Assembly: GCF_000504205.1 (NCBI RefSeq)
Contig: NZ_AZAJ01000001.1
Location: 1,338,879 to 1,402,878 of the forward strand
Length of the DNA: 64,000 bases
Origin: Methanolobus tindarius DSM 2278
GTDB lineage: Archaea; Halobacteriota; Methanosarcinia; Methanosarcinales; Methanosarcinaceae
Reading direction: 5' to 3'
In this document: piece by piece, positions 35,555-44,323 of the stretch
Layout: each line of letters begins with the position of its first letter
Numbering within the stretch: the stretch's first letter is position 1
The notes under the pieces: model-generated
Told to the model about the DNA's origin: nothing
What the model saw: only the letters and a program-made list of their open reading frames with translations
The model's database searches: none
Position numbers and translations under genes: made by a program

Positions 35555-38500
35555 AACTATAAGCCTCGCAGTTTCTCTTAATAAATGAGCAGGCATTGGA
35601 TACTTTAGTTTCCATATAAAACTGATAGGTTTTTCACCTTCATGACTTACGTATTCCACCGGTCCCAAGAAATAATAAGGTTGAGCTAAAGAATTGATCT
35701 TTTTGTTTATCCTTACAAAAAGAAGGATTGTTTGACCCATATTTTTGTGATTGATGTATCTCTGTGCTGTTTTCGAATCAACTCTGGTTGATGCCTGGCT
35801 TTGCCAATGGAAGAGTGTTTCGTTAATTGCATAATCATTGTACATCGTAGTTGGAGAATAATCCTTTTCATTCTTGTTTAAAGTAATGAAAAATACATCT
35901 GTCTTTTTATCCATTATAGGCAGCACACCAGATTGCACGGTGTGATTATTCTGTAAATCAAAATAACCAAGTCCAGCGAGAGCCTCTGCTTGCGTATATT
36001 TGGAATGCAAACTCAAAGATGAAACGTACGGCAATATTAGTTCAGGAGAAATGGCTTTTATGATGCTCTTTTTGTATTCTAAAAGCATGATTATTTCATC
36101 ATAGATTACAGGATTATCTAGCAACTTAGAAAACGCATCGTTTAATGAAGCAAACTCTTCTTTATTCCAAATAGTTAGAATAAACATTGTTAGATGGTAT
36201 CTTTCTTTTTCAGAGAATGTTGCTTCTTCTATATTATTCACATTTAGATGCCTGAGAACACAATCAATATAATTGCTATCATCTATATGTTGGATTCTTC
36301 TCAAGCCACTAGTTAATTTCTCTTCATCAGGTTCATTGAAATTATCAATGATTCCAGCTTCTGCTAGCCCTCTTGACCAGCACATCTTTTTGTAGATATC
36401 ACCGAGATCTAGATTATAGTAGTTTATGAAATTCTCAAAAGATAGTTCCATTCCCGTGTCGGCAACAAAGCTAGAAATTCTCTTCACAATTGTTTGTCGT
36501 CTTAGATTGAGAACATGACTAATGTTATCTAAAATATATTCTTTAGATTTCCTTTCTAATTCTATGTTACAACCGGCAGGCAAGTGAGGGAATCCTTGCT
36601 CGATTTCTAAAGCGATATCTTGACCTATATTTTCAATCAATGCTTTGAACTTCAAATCAAATCTATAGTTTTTGTTTGCTTGTCCCACGAAATCCAATAC
36701 AGTTAAACAGTCTTTATCATCACTTAACCGAAGTCCACGTCCTAATTGTTGCAAAAATATTGTTAAACTTTCAGTTGGACGTAAAAAGAGGACTGTGTCT
36801 ATTTCTGGAATATCAACTCCTTCATTGTATAAATCTACAACGAAAATGAAGTTAATCTCTTTATTCAACAACCGTTTTTGAACAGAGCTTCTTGCATCTT
36901 TACTAGAATCTGAAGTCAGATACTCACTTGGAATGTTATTTTTATTGAATATCTCAGACATGTATTTTGCATGTGCTTTTGAAACACAGAAACCTAGACC
37001 TTTAGCATTTCTGATATCTAAAACTGTGTCAATGGTTTTTTCACAAATTAGTTTTGCACGATTTTCATCTGCAGTGTAAAGTTCGCTGAGTTCACTTTGA
37101 ACATAACCACCACGTTGCCACTTTAAAGTAGAATAATCAACACTATCAGTAATACCGAAATATTGGAAAGGACACAACAACTTTCTGTCTATTGCATCTG
37201 GTAAACGAATCTCTGCAGTTATGTGATTATCAAAGAACTTCTTAACATCCAAATTATCAGTACGTTCTGGAGTTGCAGTTAAACCCAAGAGGCAGCTTGG
37301 ATTTACATGTACTAAAAGTGTTTTGTAGTTTGGAGCCGCTGCATGATGGAACTCATCTACTACAATATAATCAAAATATTCAGATTCTAAAAGAGTATGA
37401 ATTTCTTTTGAATTGTATGTTTGAATTGATGCAAATATTTGTTCCGTATTTGAAGGAATATTCCCACCAAACATCATACCCCCAAAATTGTGATCTCTTA
37501 GAACCATTCTAAATGTGTACAGAGATTGTTTCAATATCTCTTCCCTATGTGCTATGAACAATAAGCGCGGTTCTCTTTTGTGGCTTGCAAAAAATTCCTG
37601 CCTGAATTTCTTGAAATCAAAGGCTGCAATCATAGTTTTTCCAGTGCCCGTTGCAGCTACAATTAAGTGTTTGTTTCTACGCAGTTGACGTTCTGCCCAT
37701 ATTGATTCGAGTATTTCTTTTTGGAATGGATATGGCGTTAAATCAAAATTTGGCATCACAAAGTCAGTATTATTATCGTGTTTTTCTGCTTGTAATGCTT
37801 TTATCAATCTCGACTTGTTATCTTTTTTATAAGTCTCAAATTCCCTATCATTCCAATATGTATCAAAAGTAGCTTTTATTTTAGCCCATTGAAATGGCTG
37901 CTCATATTGACTTATTTTTATGTTCCATTCTAATCCATCTGTTAATGCTGCATTAGAGATGTTAGAAGAACCAATATATGCAGAAGAAAAACCAGTTTGT
38001 CTTTCAAATAAGTAGGCTTTTGCATGCAATCTCGTTCGTCTAGTATCATAACTGACTTTCAAGGTTGTGTTTGGCAAAGTTTCTAGAAACTCAATTGCCT
38101 TTGAATCCGTTGCACCCATATAACTTGTTGTTATAACTCTTAATTCACTTCCTTTTCTTGAAGTGAACTCTTTTAGTTCTTCTAGGAGTATTCTAATGCC
38201 ACTCCATTTTATGAATGAACAAAGAATATCCACTCTATCAGATGACAAAATCTCTTTTTTAAGTTGAGAAACTAGGGAAGGATCCTGTCTCGTGCCTGTT
38301 AGTAATGCGCCTAAAGAAAGAGGAGTATCAGGACGTGAGAAATCAACACTCAGATTTTCATCTAAAACAGCCATGAGTTTTTCAGCAGTTTCAGAAACAT
38401 CTAAACCTTGGGTTTCAATATCATAACGATTCAAAATATCTAGTATTTCGTTGCATAATTCAATCTGTATATCAATCTTTGTTTTTCCACTTTTATCACT

Positions 38501-38668
38501 TTTGATCTCAGATAAAGCATGAGAAAGGACTCGATACAGATATTGTGCCAAATAATCGTTGCTATCAGAATCATTTAGTCGAGATAAATGTTTGTGCTTA
38601 TCATCAATATTGAATAAGTTTTCAGAAAGAAATTTGTTTACAATATGTTCATACAATCCTGATTTCAT
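35549..38668 (-). CDS. PLD-nuclease/superfamily 2 helicase with DUF3427, putative defence protein
   Basis: 1039 residues from the ATG at 38666-38668 (GGGTG upstream; a TTG 7 codons earlier is possible). Order: uncharacterised helical N-terminus (~1-125), a phospholipase D-like nuclease domain with HAKAYLFERQTG (~215) and IGSSNIS, a superfamily 2 helicase core (P-loop AATGTGKTMIA ~339, DEFHHAAAP ~437, GLTATPERTD, and QLGRGLRLSDD as motif VI), then a ~400-residue DUF3427 region. This fusion is common in bacterial and archaeal mobile and defence islands; a role in restriction of foreign DNA is inference. The gene is AT-rich relative to neighbours. Its stop codon lies in the Fic-flanking repeat. 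Confidence 0.85.
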   Translation of the reverse strand: MKSGLYEHIVNKFLSENLFNIDDKHKHLSRLNDSDSNDYLAQYLYRVLSHALSEIKSDKSGKTKIDIQIELCNEILDILNRYDIETQGLDVSETAEKLMAVLDENLSVDFSRPDTPLSLGALLTGTRQDPSLVSQLKKEILSSDRVDILCSFIKWSGIRILLEELKEFTSRKGSELRVITTSYMGATDSKAIEFLETLPNTTLKVSYDTRRTRLHAKAYLFERQTGFSSAYIGSSNISNAALTDGLEWNIKISQYEQPFQWAKIKATFDTYWNDREFETYKKDNKSRLIKALQAEKHDNNTDFVMPNFDLTPYPFQKEILESIWAERQLRRNKHLIVAATGTGKTMIAAFDFKKFRQEFFASHKREPRLLFIAHREEILKQSLYTFRMVLRDHNFGGMMFGGNIPSNTEQIFASIQTYNSKEIHTLLESEYFDYIVVDEFHHAAAPNYKTLLVHVNPSCLLGLTATPERTDNLDVKKFFDNHITAEIRLPDAIDRKLLCPFQYFGITDSVDYSTLKWQRGGYVQSELSELYTADENRAKLICEKTIDTVLDIRNAKGLGFCVSKAHAKYMSEIFNKNNIPSEYLTSDSSKDARSSVQKRLLNKEINFIFVVDLYNEGVDIPEIDTVLFLRPTESLTIFLQQLGRGLRLSDDKDCLTVLDFVGQANKNYRFDLKFKALIENIGQDIALEIEQGFPHLPAGCNIELERKSKEYILDNISHVLNLRRQTIVKRISSFVADTGMELSFENFINYYNLDLGDIYKKMCWSRGLAEAGIIDNFNEPDEEKLTSGLRRIQHIDDSNYIDCVLRHLNVNNIEEATFSEKERYHLTMFILTIWNKEEFASLNDAFSKLLDNPVIYDEIIMLLEYKKSIIKAISPELILPYVSSLSLHSKYTQAEALAGLGYFDLQNNHTVQSGVLPIMDKKTDVFFITLNKNEKDYSPTTMYNDYAINETLFHWQSQASTRVDSKTAQRYINHKNMGQTILLFVRINKKINSLAQPYYFLGPVEYVSHEGEKPISFIWKLKYPMPAHLLRETARLIVG

Positions 38669-38815
38669 AGCACCCACGTTCACAATCAATATTTGTTAAG
38701 AAAATGGAGTTAAGAATATATCAATAAATTGCTTTTGAAAGAGAGTCTTACAAAAATCACATACCAAATCCTAATATACACTCCCAAACAATTTACAGCT
38801 CAGGAGAATCTTATC

Positions 38816-40111
38816 ATGAAAGTATCCATTATTGGTTCAGGCTACGTTGGATCAGTCTCAGCCGCTTGTTTTGCAGAACTCGGGCATGAAGTCATCTGCA
38901 TTGACATTGACGAAGAGAAAGTAAAACAGATCAATGCAGGAATTGCACCTATCTGGGAAGAGGGACTGGATGAACTGCTGGGGAAGTATAGCCAGAAGAC
39001 ACTCATTGCCACATCGGATTATGATTATGCTGTTGAGAACTCCGATGCTTCATTTATCTGCGTTGGGACGCCATCAGGAGAAGATGGGAGCATTGACCTC
39101 TCAATAGTCAAAGCTGCAAGTGCCAGCCTTGGGAAAGCAATTGCAAAGAAAGATCACTATCATGTAGTGGTTGTAAAGAGCACAGTAGTGCCTGAAACAA
39201 CCGAGAAGGTCGTACTTCCGATAGTAGAAGAGTACTCGGGCAAAAAGGCAGGAAAAGACTTTGGTGTTGTAATGAACCCGGAGTTCCTCAGGGAAGGCAA
39301 GGCTGTCTACGACTTCATGCACCCTGACAAAGTTGTGGTTGGTGCAATCGATGAGAGATCCTCTTTTGTCGTATCTGAGCTCTATCGCAAGCTGGAATGC
39401 GAGATAACTCACACCAATCCAAGGACAGCAGAGATGATTAAATACGTCAACAACTCTTTCCTGGCAACCAAGATATCCTTTGCCAACGAAGTAGGAAACA
39501 TCTGCAAGCAGCTTGGCATTGACACATACGAGGTCATGGATGCCGTGGGAACTGACTTCAGAATAGAGCGCCAGTTTCTCAACTGCGGTGCAGGATTTGG
39601 CGGCTCATGCTTCCCTAAGGATGTGAAAGCACTCATCGGCAAAGCAAACCAGATAGGATACGCACCAGAACTTCTCCAGTCTGTTGTTGATGTAAATAAC
39701 AGGCAGCCCCTAAAGATGATCGAACTCCTTCAGGAAAAGATTGGTGAGCTAAAGAACAAGAGAATAACCGTACTTGGTCTGGCCTTCAAGAACGACACCG
39801 ATGACATCAGGGAATCAAGATCCATTCCGGTTATTGATAAACTGCTGGAACTTGGAGCTGATGTCGCTGCATACGATCCGATGGCTGAGGAAGGTATGAA
39901 AAAAATATTCCATGATGTTGCGTACTGTAAAAGCTCGGTAGAAGCTCTTCAGGAGGCAGATGGATGCCTTATTATGACAGAATGGAACGAATTCAGAAAT
40001 CTGGATCAGGAATTTGCTGCCATGGCAAACAGAGTTGTCATTGATGGCAGAAAACTTATCAATCCAGAGAAACTCAGCACCGAGATCGACTACGAAGGCA
40101 TCTGCTGGTAA
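38816..40111 (+). CDS. ugd: UDP-glucose 6-dehydrogenase
   Basis: 431 residues from the ATG at 38816, with AGGAGA upstream; the 29 codons before it are not coding. N-terminal Rossmann domain IIGSGYVGSVSAACFAELGH, central FLATKISFANEVGNIC, catalytic cysteine motif GAGFGGSCFPKDVKAL (~263) and C-terminal UDP-binding LAFKNDTDDIRESRSI. Oxidises UDP-glucose to UDP-glucuronate with 2 NAD+, feeding glycan or exopolysaccharide synthesis. UDP-N-acetylmannosamine dehydrogenase is a less likely alternative. TATA candidate CTAATATACAC at 38771-38781. Confidence 0.92.
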   Translation: MKVSIIGSGYVGSVSAACFAELGHEVICIDIDEEKVKQINAGIAPIWEEGLDELLGKYSQKTLIATSDYDYAVENSDASFICVGTPSGEDGSIDLSIVKAASASLGKAIAKKDHYHVVVVKSTVVPETTEKVVLPIVEEYSGKKAGKDFGVVMNPEFLREGKAVYDFMHPDKVVVGAIDERSSFVVSELYRKLECEITHTNPRTAEMIKYVNNSFLATKISFANEVGNICKQLGIDTYEVMDAVGTDFRIERQFLNCGAGFGGSCFPKDVKALIGKANQIGYAPELLQSVVDVNNRQPLKMIELLQEKIGELKNKRITVLGLAFKNDTDDIRESRSIPVIDKLLELGADVAAYDPMAEEGMKKIFHDVAYCKSSVEALQEADGCLIMTEWNEFRNLDQEFAAMANRVVIDGRKLINPEKLSTEIDYEGICW

Positions 40112-40138
40112 GTCGGGACACTAATAGCCGGTGAGAAT

Positions 40139-40399
40139 ATGACCGAGACATTCACCCTTGGAATCGGTGAAAGGAGGAACATCAGCAAAAGTTTCCTCGG
40201 AAACATTATAGATATGATGTACTGCGGAATGTCTTCAGAGAACACCTTTTCCATGGGACTTCTTTTTTCAAAAGGTTACCAGGGACATGCCCTGAACCTT
40301 TATTATCCTAGAAAATCGTCATCTATCGTATTGAACAAGCAAAAATACTACGTTGTTGATGTAAATTCGGAATATATAACTCTTCAGTTATCCAACTAA
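40139..40399 (+). CDS. Small protein of unknown function
   Basis: 86 residues beginning 28 nt after the ugd stop, with GGTGAGAAT before the ATG. It is soluble and beta-rich towards the C-terminus (KQKYYVVDVNSEYITLQLSN). Codon use matches its neighbours and the ribosome binding site is good, so it is probably real. No family recognised; possibly cotranscribed with ugd. Confidence 0.55.
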   Translation: MTETFTLGIGERRNISKSFLGNIIDMMYCGMSSENTFSMGLLFSKGYQGHALNLYYPRKSSSIVLNKQKYYVVDVNSEYITLQLSN

Positions 40400-40453
40400 A
40401 ATCAAAGATTTTTAATACTTTAAGTAAAAAGGACTGCTCTGTTGGTGCAGACC

Positions 40454-41110
40454 ATGAAAAACGATAATCAGGTAAAAGACGATATCAACGGCAGGTTACA
40501 CTCTCTTGACCAGACCGTCAGAAGTGTGGAAAAACGACTTCGTGCAGTGGAACGAAGACTCTCTGTTGACGTACCCGTGGAAGACTACATACCGGAGTAC
40601 GAGACTAATTTGGAGGAAGCACTTGAGAGCACAATGACCGAGGTCATCTCAATACGTGCCGAGATGAATAATCTCATTCTAAATAATTCCCGGAATCACG
40701 AATATGACATACTGTTACAGGAACTCAACTCTGAGATAACCAGCCTTAATTCACAAATCACAGAGCTGCGGGAAGAGAATATCAAACTCTCAGAGCAGGT
40801 CATGATGAAAGACAACTCGGAAACCGAGGAAATTCAAACTCTCTCAGTGGATATCAGGAATGAGATTTCACAACTGAATATGCGTCTGGAAAAAGCTGAG
40901 AACCACAACCGCATCAATATAGGTTCTGTGAAAGTGCCGGTTGAACTTTCAGGAATTGTGGGAGCCGCAATTCTGGCACTTACAGGATTCCTCATCATGA
41001 ACGGACAATGGGACATCATAAGGTCTGCTTATTTCTCATTCGGCATTGCCCTTGTATTTGCTGTTGCAGTTCTTATGAAGTTCTATCTGGTCAACAGCAA
41101 AACAGCATGA
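40454..41110 (+). CDS. Coiled-coil protein with two C-terminal membrane helices
   Basis: 218 residues from the ATG at 40454 (GGTG 8 nt upstream). Residues ~10-155 are mostly heptad-like coiled coil (LHSLDQTVRSVEKRLRAVE, LNSEITSLNSQITELREE, IRNEISQLNMRLEKAE), followed by two hydrophobic helices (~168-185, ~195-213) joined by a short loop. The topology suggests a long cytosolic rod on the membrane. No known family. It is followed by a hairpin-T-tract terminator. Confidence 0.7.
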   Translation: MKNDNQVKDDINGRLHSLDQTVRSVEKRLRAVERRLSVDVPVEDYIPEYETNLEEALESTMTEVISIRAEMNNLILNNSRNHEYDILLQELNSEITSLNSQITELREENIKLSEQVMMKDNSETEEIQTLSVDIRNEISQLNMRLEKAENHNRINIGSVKVPVELSGIVGAAILALTGFLIMNGQWDIIRSAYFSFGIALVFAVAVLMKFYLVNSKTA

Positions 41111-41164
41111 AAAATTTATCAGGGACAGAATTCTAAAACTCTAAAATTTTAAAAAAATAAAGAA

Positions 41165-41199
41165 TGAGAAAACCAGATCGATTTTCTCACACTTTTTTT
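41165..41199 (+). terminator. Terminator between convergent genes
   Basis: Stem TGAGAAAA (41165-41172) / TTTTCTCA (41182-41189) followed by a run of seven T at 41193-41199. The TGA stop of the minus-strand Ig-like gene (41187-41189) is part of the second arm. Confidence 0.65.
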
Positions 41200-41618
41200 A
41201 CTTTCAGGAAATAATCGTTACTATAATCCAGATAGCCTTCCTGCATTACCTTGACAGAAAGGTAACCTTCTGTCTTACCTTGTGGAAGTGAAATGCCCAG
41301 GAACCTGTACTGGAACTCACCGTCGGCATCTGTAATTCCACCTGCCGCTTTTTCTCCTGACGGACCCCACACAACGACATTAGCATCGCCTATCGGCCTT
41401 CCATCTTTGTCAAAGACATTGACAGTAAGGTATGGTGAATCCCCAGTCCCCCCAGTTAAATTAAAACTGCTGCAATTAGAAGATGCAAACATAGTATCGG
41501 GAACAAAAGGTGTGCTTGTTACGGCCGAGAGAATAGTATAGATACCTATCATACCGATGATCGTGAGGACAACAATTCTTATTGGAAGGCCTACGGATGC
41601 AGATTCATCATCTAACAT
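41187..41618 (-). CDS. Membrane-anchored Ig-like protein (paralogue 1)
   Basis: 143 residues. One N-terminal hydrophobic helix (~11-33, LPIRIVVLTIIGMIGIYTIL) follows a short acidic segment LDDESASVG, reminiscent of archaeal pilin-like N-termini but without a clear class III cleavage site. The external part (YLTVNVFDKDGRPIGDANVV, GGITDADGEFQYRF) is a carboxypeptidase-regulatory/Ig-like beta sandwich. It is the second gene of a pair with a paralogue 30 nt upstream. Confidence 0.65.
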   Translation of the reverse strand: MLDDESASVGLPIRIVVLTIIGMIGIYTILSAVTSTPFVPDTMFASSNCSSFNLTGGTGDSPYLTVNVFDKDGRPIGDANVVVWGPSGEKAAGGITDADGEFQYRFLGISLPQGKTEGYLSVKVMQEGYLDYSNDYFLKVKKV

Positions 41619-41641
41619 AAGAATCAGAAAAATAAAAAGAT

Positions 41642-41663
41642 GTCAGGATCATGAAGTCCTGAC
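41642..41663 (-). terminator. Hairpin with stop codon of paralogue 2 in its loop
   Basis: Arms GTCAGGA / TCCTGAC with an 8-nt loop containing the TGA stop (41649-41651); the minus strand continues ATCTTTTTATTTTTC. It also lies just upstream of the next gene, so it may attenuate rather than fully terminate. Confidence 0.55.
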
Positions 41664-42164
41664 TATCATTACAGCATCTTTTTTTTCGAAATCGTAGAAA
41701 CCATCAGTCGAAATACTGAGATCCATGGTCCCTTCATTCTGATTCGGACCAAGGCTGATGGGTGAACCACCACTACTTGAGTCCGTGCTGAGGAGGCACT
41801 TTCCGTTATCATCCGTGGTATTGGTGGCCACACCACCAAGTCCACGAAGTACTACATTGGCAGCTCTTACAGGATAGCCGTCAGGATCGGTCACAGATAT
41901 TGCCACATCAATTGCAAATGGGGAACCTGCCGTAGCCGAATCAACTATTACGGTGTTACCGGAAGTCATACTTGAAGTTTGTTCACCGGCTTCATCGATA
42001 TTTACAGACATATTCTTAGTTGGAGGAGGGATAATAGCTACAAGTGCCGCAAGGGCAACCATACCAACCACCAACATGACTACTATATTGATAGGAAGCT
42101 CAATGGCCCTATCATCATTAAACAGTTTTTCAATCTTTGGCAAAAAATCACCGAATGCTAACAA
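41649..42164 (-). CDS. Membrane-anchored Ig-like protein (paralogue 2)
   Basis: About 171 residues if started at the TTG 42162-42164; a TATA element (TTTATATCC, ~42178-42185) supports a start near there. N-terminal DDRAIELPINIVVMLVVGMV parallels the LPIRIVVLTIIGM of the downstream gene, followed by an external Ig-like domain (VTDPDGYPVRAANVVLRGLG, TNTTDDNGKCLL). Ser/Thr-rich linker after the helix. The family is widespread in Methanosarcinales as small surface proteins; role unknown. Confidence 0.6.
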   Translation of the reverse strand: MLAFGDFLPKIEKLFNDDRAIELPINIVVMLVVGMVALAALVAIIPPPTKNMSVNIDEAGEQTSSMTSGNTVIVDSATAGSPFAIDVAISVTDPDGYPVRAANVVLRGLGGVATNTTDDNGKCLLSTDSSSGGSPISLGPNQNEGTMDLSISTDGFYDFEKKDAVMIVRTS

Positions 42165-42315
42165 AAGAACATTGGATATAAATTTATTGATTTGTTTTTG
42201 ATTTTTATGTTGTTATGTGAATAATTAATGCATAAAATAATGAAAGGTAAAACTGCATAAACAACAAAATCCCACATCGTTACATTCATGTACCAAAACC
42301 CTTCTTTAATTTCAC

Positions 42316-42924
42316 ATGAAGAAGATCGTTATCATCGATTACGGGCTTGGCAACCTCAGAAGTGTTCGCAAGGGGCTGGAACACGCAGGTGCAGACGTAA
42401 TCATTTCAAGTGACCCTGAAGAGATAAAAAATGCGGATGGTGTAATTCTTCCGGGTGTTGGTGCTTTCAGGGATGCGATGAAGAACGTGGAAGTTCTAAG
42501 AAGCACCATTGACGAATATGTTGAATCAGGAAAGCCAATGCTCGGTATCTGCCTTGGTCAGCAGATGATGCTTAGCACATCTGAAGAGGGAGGAGTAACA
42601 GAAGGCCTTGACCTTGTAAAAGGTCAGGTACTCAGATTCCCACACTCTGAACTTAAAGTTCCTCACATGGGATGGAACTCAATAAAAATTACACAGGAAC
42701 ACCCTATTTTTGATGGAATACCTGAAGGTTCATACGTTTATTTTGTACACTCATACTATGTGGACACATCAGACAGGAACACGCTTATTTCATGCGAATA
42801 CGGTACAGAATTTGCAGCCGCTATTGTCAATGATGCAGGAAATGTAATCGGAACCCAGTTCCATCCTGAGAAGAGCGGCGACACAGGCCTTAAAATACTG
42901 GAGAACTTTGTTGCTATGTGCTAA
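42316..42924 (+). CDS. hisH: Imidazole glycerol phosphate synthase glutaminase subunit (HisH)
   Basis: 202 residues. Class I glutamine amidotransferase: IIDYGLGNLRSV at the N-terminus, oxyanion strand PGVGAFRDAM, nucleophile GICLGQQMM (Cys ~79) and the His-Glu dyad QFHPEKSG (~183). It supplies ammonia to HisF in histidine and AICAR formation. hisF is not in the window. The gene overlaps no neighbour but is followed 11 nt later by the PurM-like gene, so the two are probably cotranscribed. Confidence 0.96.
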   Translation: MKKIVIIDYGLGNLRSVRKGLEHAGADVIISSDPEEIKNADGVILPGVGAFRDAMKNVEVLRSTIDEYVESGKPMLGICLGQQMMLSTSEEGGVTEGLDLVKGQVLRFPHSELKVPHMGWNSIKITQEHPIFDGIPEGSYVYFVHSYYVDTSDRNTLISCEYGTEFAAAIVNDAGNVIGTQFHPEKSGDTGLKILENFVAMC

Positions 42925-42935
42925 GGGATGAGAAT

Positions 42936-44255
42936 ATGGATATTGAAGGCTACGCAAAAAGAGGGCTCAGTAATAACGTACCTGACCTTGAAGATAAGCT
43001 GACTGCCAGAATTCTGGAAGTCAAGAAAACAAATCCTGAACATGCACGTAAACTTGCACAGGCAACCATCACAGAGGCAAAAGCAACCCTTGTCCTGAAA
43101 GGTGATGTACTCGAACCCACCGTATCCGGTGTTACAATGGGAGAATTCGGTGTCGGATCCAGGGGTCTCGGGGATTTCTACACCCATGAGAAGATAGCCG
43201 AGGTAATCGGCAAGACAAAAGCGGTCGTGGACACCACACATCTTGATGACTCGGGAGTTGTGAAATCCGAAGGAGGAGAATATGTCATCCTCACAGTTGA
43301 CGGAATGCACTCCAGACTTAGCGATTATTCATTCCTTGCAGGATTCCACGTTGCAAGGGCAGCACTACGTGATGTCTATGTCATGGGTGCAAGACCTGTG
43401 GCAATGCTTTCAGACATTCACGTTGCAGATGACGGAGATGTTGGCAAGGTCTTTGACCACATTGCAGGTATCACTGCGGTGGCCGACCTGTCAAATATCC
43501 CACTTATTACAGGCAGCACCTTAAGAATCGGTGGCGACATGGTCATCGGGGAGCGCATGACCGGAGGAGTCGGTGCTGTTGGTGTTTCAACTGACCTCAC
43601 ATCCCGTGAACAGACACAGGTAGGAGATGTCATCCTCATGACAGAAGGAGCAGGTGGTGGAACAATATCCACAACTGCGCTCTACTATGAGATGCATGAA
43701 ATCGTTGATGAGACCATCAACATTAAATTCCTCGAAGCATGCGAGAAACTTCTGGATTCAGGTCTTGTAAAACACATTCATGCAATGACAGATGTCACAA
43801 ACGGTGGAATCCGGGGAGATGCAAAAGAAATATCCAGAACAGCATGTGTCAAGCTCATTTTTGAAGAAAAGGAGATGAGAAAACTTGTCAACCCTAAGGT
43901 TCTTGATATGCTCGAGTCACTGGAAATCGACTACCTTGGAGTTTCCCTTGATGCACTGCTCATCATTGCACCGGAAGAATATGCTGAAGATATCATGAAG
44001 ACCATCAGAAGCGCAGATGTCGATATTTCAGTTATTGGAAAAGTCGTAGAAGGGACCGGCGCAGAAGTCATAATTGACGGAGAAGCAAGAGACTTTACAC
44101 CACGTTTCAGGGAATCAGCATACACGCCTATCAAGAAGATGATAGGTGATGAAAATCCACGTGACTTTGATGAAATGAAAAAAGCCATTGATACAGCAGC
44201 CCTCAATGCAATTGAGAAGAAACGCCGCGTTGTTGAAATGGTTAAAAGAAAGTAG
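42936..44255 (+). CDS. AIR synthase-related (PurM/HypE/SelD superfamily) protein
   Basis: 439 residues from the ATG at 42936 (GGGATGAG upstream; the GTG at 42918 is less likely). ATP-grasp-independent PurM-like fold: a glycine-rich region FGVGSRGLGDFYTHEKI (~70), metal/nucleotide segments THLDDSGVV and LTVDGMHSRL, GARPVAMLSDIHVADD and MTDVTNGGIRGDA. The N-terminal ~60 residues are an added helical domain. Such methanogen proteins are often called AIR synthase-like or methanogenesis marker-like; PurM itself is excluded by sequence. Substrate unknown. Ends in a strong terminator. Confidence 0.82.
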   Translation: MDIEGYAKRGLSNNVPDLEDKLTARILEVKKTNPEHARKLAQATITEAKATLVLKGDVLEPTVSGVTMGEFGVGSRGLGDFYTHEKIAEVIGKTKAVVDTTHLDDSGVVKSEGGEYVILTVDGMHSRLSDYSFLAGFHVARAALRDVYVMGARPVAMLSDIHVADDGDVGKVFDHIAGITAVADLSNIPLITGSTLRIGGDMVIGERMTGGVGAVGVSTDLTSREQTQVGDVILMTEGAGGGTISTTALYYEMHEIVDETINIKFLEACEKLLDSGLVKHIHAMTDVTNGGIRGDAKEISRTACVKLIFEEKEMRKLVNPKVLDMLESLEIDYLGVSLDALLIIAPEEYAEDIMKTIRSADVDISVIGKVVEGTGAEVIIDGEARDFTPRFRESAYTPIKKMIGDENPRDFDEMKKAIDTAALNAIEKKRRVVEMVKRK

Positions 44256-44273
44256 AAAGGATTTCCTTTCTAC
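44252..44273 (+). terminator. Perfect 10-bp hairpin with the PurM-like gene stop codon in its stem
   Basis: GTAGAAAGGA-TT-TCCTTTCTAC; the TAG stop (44253-44255) lies in the first arm. Only a short T-rich stretch follows on the plus strand (ACCTAAAATTTG). Confidence 0.6.
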
Positions 44274-44323
44274 CTAAAATTTGAACCTCAAAAATCCACA
44301 TTTTATATTTCTGCATATTGTGA

